Under the pieces are notes generated by a model. That model did no database searches and was not told where the DNA came from. It worked only from the letters and a program-made list of their open reading frames with translations. The position numbers and the translations under genes were made by a program. Positions 60,104 to 64,000 of a stretch of DNA of 64,000 nucleotides are shown in pieces. Source of the DNA: CALBPI01 sp039033995 (GTDB lineage: Bacteria > Pseudomonadota > Gammaproteobacteria > Steroidobacterales > Woeseiaceae). Position 1 is the first letter of the stretch. Each line of letters opens with the position of its first letter. Location of the stretch: contig JBCCBP010000014.1 in the NCBI GenBank assembly GCA_039033995.1, positions 1 to 64,000 of the forward strand, read 5' to 3'.

Positions 60104-62980
60104 GTGTTGCACCGATTTATCGAGCTGCGCGGCGCTCGCACGCACAATCTCAAAAACCTGAATCTCAAGCTGCCGCGCGAGAAGCTAATCGTCATGACTG
60201 GTTTGTCAGGTTCCGGCAAGTCGTCGCTCGCCTTCGACACCATCTATGCAGAGGGTCAGCGACGCTACGTCGAGTCGTTGTCGGCGTACGCGCGTCAGTT
60301 CTTGTCGATGATGGAAAAGCCGGATCTCGACCATATCGAAGGTCTGTCGCCGGCGATCTCCATCGAACAAAAATCGACGTCACATAACCCGCGTTCCACG
60401 GTCGGCACCGTGACAGAGATCTACGATTACCTGCGCTTGTTGTTCGCGCGCGCTGGTGTGCCGAAGTGTCCGGACCACGGCGAGGTGCTGGACGCTCAGA
60501 ACGTGAGCCAGATGGTGGACCAGGTGCTGGCATTGCCGGAAGGCACGCGGTTGATGCTGCTCGCACCAGTCGTCAGCGATCGTAAAGGCGAACACCTGAA
60601 CGTACTGAAGGATCTGCAAGCACAGGGGTTTGTGCGCATCCGGCTCGACGGCGAAGTGGTGAATCTCAGCGAGGCAGGCGTACCGGACGGCAAAAAGCGC
60701 CATACGATCGAGGCGGTTGTGGACCGCTTCAAGGTGCGTGGAGACATCGCGCAACGGTTGTCCGAATCATTCGAAACCGCATTGAAGCTCGGCGATGGCA
60801 GCGCCCGAATCGCCAGCATGGACGACTCGATCTCACTCGCAGATTACGCGACGGCGGTCACCGAGGGCAGCCGCGGCGGTGAGTTGGTGTTCTCCGATAA
60901 GTTCGCGTGTCCGGTCTGCGGTTACAGCATCGCCGAACTCGAACCGCGCATGTTTTCGTTCAACAATCCGGCTGGCGCGTGCCCAACCTGCGATGGGCTC
61001 GGTGTCCAGCAGTACTTTGATCCGGACCGTGTGATCCTGAATCCGGAGCTCAGTCTGGCCGGTGGCGCGATCCGTGGCTGGGATCGGCGCACGACGTATT
61101 ACTTCGGCATGATCAAAAGCCTCGGCGAGGCGTTCGACTTTGATGTCGAAGCACCGTTCGCTTCGCTGACGGACAAACAGCGCAAGGTGGTGCTGCAGGG
61201 CAGCGGCCGCAAGAAGGTCAAGTTCCACTACGAAAACGCAGAAGGCGAAACCGTCACGCGCGAACACCCGTTCGAAGGCATTCTGCCGAATCTGGAGCGA
61301 CGTTACCGGGAGACCGAGTCTTCCGCCGTCCGGGAAGAGCTTGCGCGTTATCTGAATGTGCAGCCGTGTACCGATTGCCATGGCACGCGACTGAACCGTG
61401 CCGCACGGCATGTTTTCATCGGTGAGCAGACCCTGCCCGAGCTGACGGCATTGCCGATCGGTCGTGCGCGCCAGTATTTCGAGACGCTGAAGCTGGACGG
61501 CTGGCGCGGTGAAGTCGCCGAGCGCATCGTCAAGGAGATCGCGGCGCGGCTTGGCTTTCTCGACGATGTCGGCTTGAGTTATCTGACGCTGGACCGTCGC
61601 GCCGAGACGTTGTCTGGCGGTGAGGCGCAGCGCATCCGCCTGGCGAGCCAGATCGGCTCTGGCCTCGTCGGCGTCATGTACATCCTCGACGAGCCGTCCA
61701 TTGGGCTGCATCAGCGTGACAACGAGCGTCTGCTCGGCACGCTGCGCCATCTGCGTGATATCGGCAATACGGTGATTGTGGTCGAGCACGATGAAGATGC
61801 GATTCGTGCGGCGGACCATGTTGTGGACCTGGGCCCTGGCGCGGGTGTGCACGGCGGCGAAGTGGTCGCGAGCGGCACGCCGGACGAAATCATGGCGAAC
61901 CCGAAGTCGCTCACCGGCCAGTTCTTGTCCGGCGCCGAGACGATCGCGGTGCCCGAGCGCCGAGCGCCTGCGAAAGACAGCCAACCCATTCGCATTGTCG
62001 GCGCCAGCGGCAATAACCTGAAACAGGTCAATGTCGATATTCCTAGCGGCGTGCTGACGTGCGTAACGGGCGTCTCGGGCTCCGGCAAATCGACACTGGT
62101 GAACAACACGCTGTATCCGACTGCAGCCAACACGATCAATCGCGCGAGCCACGAAATTTCGCCGGTGGAACGCATCGAAGGCATCGAGCAATTCGACCGT
62201 GTCATCGACATCAGTCAGGCACCGATCGGCCGCACACCCCGCTCGAACCCGGCGACCTACAGCGGCTTGTTCACACCGATCCGCGAACTATTCGCGGGCA
62301 CTCAGGAAGCCCGCTCGCGTGGCTACAAGCCGGGGCGTTTCAGTTTTAACGTCAAGGGCGGGCGCTGCGAGGCGTGCCAGGGCGATGGCGTCATCAAGGT
62401 CGAGATGCATTTCCTGCCGGACGTTTACGTGCCGTGCGATGTCTGCAACGGCCAGCGCTACAACCGTGAGACGCTGGACATCCGATACAAGGGCCGCACG
62501 ATTTCGGAAGTGTTAAACATGACGGTCGAGGACGCACTCGGCTTTTTCCGAAACGTACCGACGCTGAACAAGAAACTACAGACGCTGATGGACGTGGGCT
62601 TGAGCTACATCACGCTCGGCCAGAATGCCGTGACGCTGTCCGGCGGCGAGGCACAGCGCGTGAAACTCGCGCGCGAACTCTCGAAACGCGATACAGGATC
62701 CACACTGTACCTGCTTGACGAACCGACGACCGGCTTGCACTTCGCCGATATCCGACAACTGCTGGGTGTGTTGCAGGAACTGAGAGACCGCAACAACACG
62801 ATCATCGTGATCGAACACAATCTCGATGTGATCAAGACCGCCGACTGGATTGTCGATCTCGGACCGGATGGTGGTGACGGTGGCGGACAAATTGTCGCGA
62901 CCGGCACACCGGAACAGGTCGCCGCCAACCCGGACTCGGTGACCGGTCGCTTTCTCAAGCCGCTACTCGGTGGCGCCTGA
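60104..62980 (+). CDS. uvrA: UvrA, excinuclease ABC subunit A
   Basis: A 958-residue damage-sensing ATPase of nucleotide excision repair. Two ABC modules: Walker A MTGLSGSGKSSLAFDTIYAE and CVTGVSGSGKSTLVNN, signatures LSGGEAQRIRLASQIGS and LSGGEAQRVKLARELS. Zinc fingers CPVCGY...CPTCDG and CEACQG...CDVCNG. Initiates at GTG 60104 or TTG 60107. No LexA-type box is evident upstream. Its last 18 bp overlap the convergent membrane-protein gene. Confidence 0.96.
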   Translation: MLHRFIELRGARTHNLKNLNLKLPREKLIVMTGLSGSGKSSLAFDTIYAEGQRRYVESLSAYARQFLSMMEKPDLDHIEGLSPAISIEQKSTSHNPRSTVGTVTEIYDYLRLLFARAGVPKCPDHGEVLDAQNVSQMVDQVLALPEGTRLMLLAPVVSDRKGEHLNVLKDLQAQGFVRIRLDGEVVNLSEAGVPDGKKRHTIEAVVDRFKVRGDIAQRLSESFETALKLGDGSARIASMDDSISLADYATAVTEGSRGGELVFSDKFACPVCGYSIAELEPRMFSFNNPAGACPTCDGLGVQQYFDPDRVILNPELSLAGGAIRGWDRRTTYYFGMIKSLGEAFDFDVEAPFASLTDKQRKVVLQGSGRKKVKFHYENAEGETVTREHPFEGILPNLERRYRETESSAVREELARYLNVQPCTDCHGTRLNRAARHVFIGEQTLPELTALPIGRARQYFETLKLDGWRGEVAERIVKEIAARLGFLDDVGLSYLTLDRRAETLSGGEAQRIRLASQIGSGLVGVMYILDEPSIGLHQRDNERLLGTLRHLRDIGNTVIVVEHDEDAIRAADHVVDLGPGAGVHGGEVVASGTPDEIMANPKSLTGQFLSGAETIAVPERRAPAKDSQPIRIVGASGNNLKQVNVDIPSGVLTCVTGVSGSGKSTLVNNTLYPTAANTINRASHEISPVERIEGIEQFDRVIDISQAPIGRTPRSNPATYSGLFTPIRELFAGTQEARSRGYKPGRFSFNVKGGRCEACQGDGVIKVEMHFLPDVYVPCDVCNGQRYNRETLDIRYKGRTISEVLNMTVEDALGFFRNVPTLNKKLQTLMDVGLSYITLGQNAVTLSGGEAQRVKLARELSKRDTGSTLYLLDEPTTGLHFADIRQLLGVLQELRDRNNTIIVIEHNLDVIKTADWIVDLGPDGGDGGGQIVATGTPEQVAANPDSVTGRFLKPLLGGA

Positions 62981-63415
62981 GTCTTCGTCGCTGTGGTCTA
63001 TGCCAGCGGACCCGATACGGATCAGCTGTACTACTGCGCCGAGCGGTAGCGTGATAGCTGCGAGCATCGTCAGCACTTCCATGGCATCCATAGCTTGACG
63101 GTTGGATCCAAGATCGGAAATACCGAAAAGCGACAATGGGAAAATGGCCATCAGGCCTACAGTCAGTCCTGCAACTACCCAACCGCGCCGCGAGCCGAAC
63201 GTCGCCGCCCACAGCGCGGCCGTGCCATAGCAACCCGCACCACCCCATGCCAGCAAGAGTAGTGCCACGCCGGGTGCCGAAAAAACGGCGCTGAGTCCGA
63301 AAAAGAAACCCATCAGCGCCATCGGAATCAACAGCGTGGCCGGCAGTGTAGCGCCAATCATCGTCAGCACCGCGACCCAAACCGCCGACATGTCGTCGGC
63401 TTGTACATTGTTCAT
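62963..63415 (-). CDS. Small integral membrane protein, unknown (pair member 2)
   Basis: A 150-residue protein with four hydrophobic spans and an acidic C-terminus (DHSDEDSGATE). GAGGAGAAC precedes ATG 63415. It follows the next gene by 17 bp, so the two form one unit, and its 3' end overlaps uvrA convergently. No family recognised. Confidence 0.75.
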   Translation of the reverse strand: MNNVQADDMSAVWVAVLTMIGATLPATLLIPMALMGFFFGLSAVFSAPGVALLLLAWGGAGCYGTAALWAATFGSRRGWVVAGLTVGLMAIFPLSLFGISDLGSNRQAMDAMEVLTMLAAITLPLGAVVQLIRIGSAGIDHSDEDSGATE

Positions 63416-63432
63416 GAGTGTTCTCCTCGGCG

Positions 63433-63879
63433 TTAGTCAATCCAAACGCCACGGTCGGGGCGTGGGTCTGCGGCCGGCTTCTCCGACCCAGACGAATCCG
63501 GTTTGTCCTCTGCTGGCTTCGCAGGCGCCTGCAATACCAATGTGCCGTTGCGCGCAATCTGGTGGATCACCAGCATGTTGAAGAAATGCATGATGCCGAG
63601 GATCAACAACACCAGGCCGATACCGGAAGCCTGGTAGACGATCAGTGCGTTGATGTCGGCGATCTCGACACCGGTGCGCATACGCAACAACACGAAACCG
63701 AGATTGACGAGATAGAAGCCGACAACGAGCAGATGATTCGTGGACTGGGCGAGCGCGTCATCGCCGCGAAAACCGGCGATCAGGAATGTCAGGCCGTTCT
63801 TGCTCAGCGTGCGCGATACCAGAACCGTAATCAGCACGCTGATGCCGATGTAGGTCAGATAGGTGATGGACGTCAGCAT
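63433..63879 (-). CDS. Small integral membrane protein, unknown (pair member 1)
   Basis: A 148-residue protein with about four spans (YIGISVLITVLVS, HLLVVGFYLVNLGFVLL, ALIVYQASGIGLVLLILGIMHFFNMLVI) and a proline/acid-rich soluble tail (QAPAKPAEDKPDSSGSEKP). A strong AAGGAGG precedes ATG 63879. Probably expressed with the gene that follows. No family recognised. Upstream to the window edge (63880-64000) only a small GC hairpin, CGCCC-GAAGC-GGGCG at 63904-63918, is seen in the leader. Confidence 0.75.
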   Translation of the reverse strand: MLTSITYLTYIGISVLITVLVSRTLSKNGLTFLIAGFRGDDALAQSTNHLLVVGFYLVNLGFVLLRMRTGVEIADINALIVYQASGIGLVLLILGIMHFFNMLVIHQIARNGTLVLQAPAKPAEDKPDSSGSEKPAADPRPDRGVWID

Positions 63880-64000
63880 GGGTTTTCCTCCTTATGCGAG
63901 CCGCCCGAAGCGGGCGATCAATGTTGGAGGTCACGATAGCGATGGCCGTCGGCTCTCAGCTTCCGGCTTGGTGGGACAGGAATAGAAATATCAGACAGGC

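Noticed and set aside
60833..62191. Minus-strand open frame (452 codons) opposite uvrA
   Set aside because: Shadow of uvrA codons; Arg-rich translation without motifs.
1..64000. tRNA, rRNA genes and CRISPR arrays
   Set aside because: No cloverleaf-like or rRNA sequence and no regularly spaced direct repeats were noticed in any intergenic gap; all long gaps are described individually.

Overview
The window comes from a phototrophic Gammaproteobacterium, most likely an aerobic anoxygenic phototroph. It holds a large part of a purple-bacterial photosynthesis gene cluster in which ring E of bacteriochlorophyll is closed by the oxygen-dependent cyclase AcsF; no anaerobic BchE is seen. The cluster abuts gammaproteobacterial housekeeping blocks (lptE-leuS and lnt-corC-ybeY-ybeZ-miaB). 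Species or genus cannot be fixed from the sequence alone.

1-24.6 kb, photosynthesis cluster. Leftward genes crtF (cut by the window edge) and crtE diverge from crtC across a PpsR-type operator. A long leftward operon starts at bchF (17.96 kb): bchF-N-B-L-M, lhaA, puhA-B-C, acsF, puhE, bchI-D-O, crtB, then two tiny single-membrane-span ORFs (40 and 27 codons) that I do not recognise. Most joints are ATGA or TAATG overlaps. Rightward from the same promoter region run aerR/ppaA and ppsR, the regulators that should act on the TGT-N12-ACA sites in this cluster, followed after a tandem operator by bchG, a PucC-family gene, bchP and tspO. bchH, bchC, bchX-Y-Z and the puf genes are not in the window; bchH is missing from its usual place between bchB and bchL.

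24.6-34.1 kb, housekeeping: an unknown membrane protein and a possible HExxH metalloprotein, then lptE, leuS, lnt, corC, ybeY, ybeZ and miaB, all leftward.

34.1-39.2 kb, accessory enzymes: two alpha/beta hydrolases (one an LCAT-type lipoprotein), a VOC-fold protein, an MDR oxidoreductase and a DUF2891 lipoprotein.

39.2-42.9 kb, AT-richer island: small lipoprotein and DUF6968-like genes, a membrane-anchored unknown protein, a nonsense-broken secreted-protein gene and two decayed IS66 left ends.

42.9-58.1 kb, iron-uptake region in two leftward operons. The first has two imelysin lipoproteins, two di-heme oxidoreductases, a DUF1513 protein and a FecA-like receptor. The second has a FecI sigma factor, a FecR sensor, a signalling TonB receptor and an unknown membrane protein. 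Both start from paralogous 71-bp promoter segments carrying Fur-like boxes. Between them lies an orphan gene fragment boxed in by a 54-bp inverted repeat made of two IS66 tips that face each other.

58.3-64 kb: ssb, an MFS transporter, uvrA (divergent), and two small membrane proteins of unknown function.
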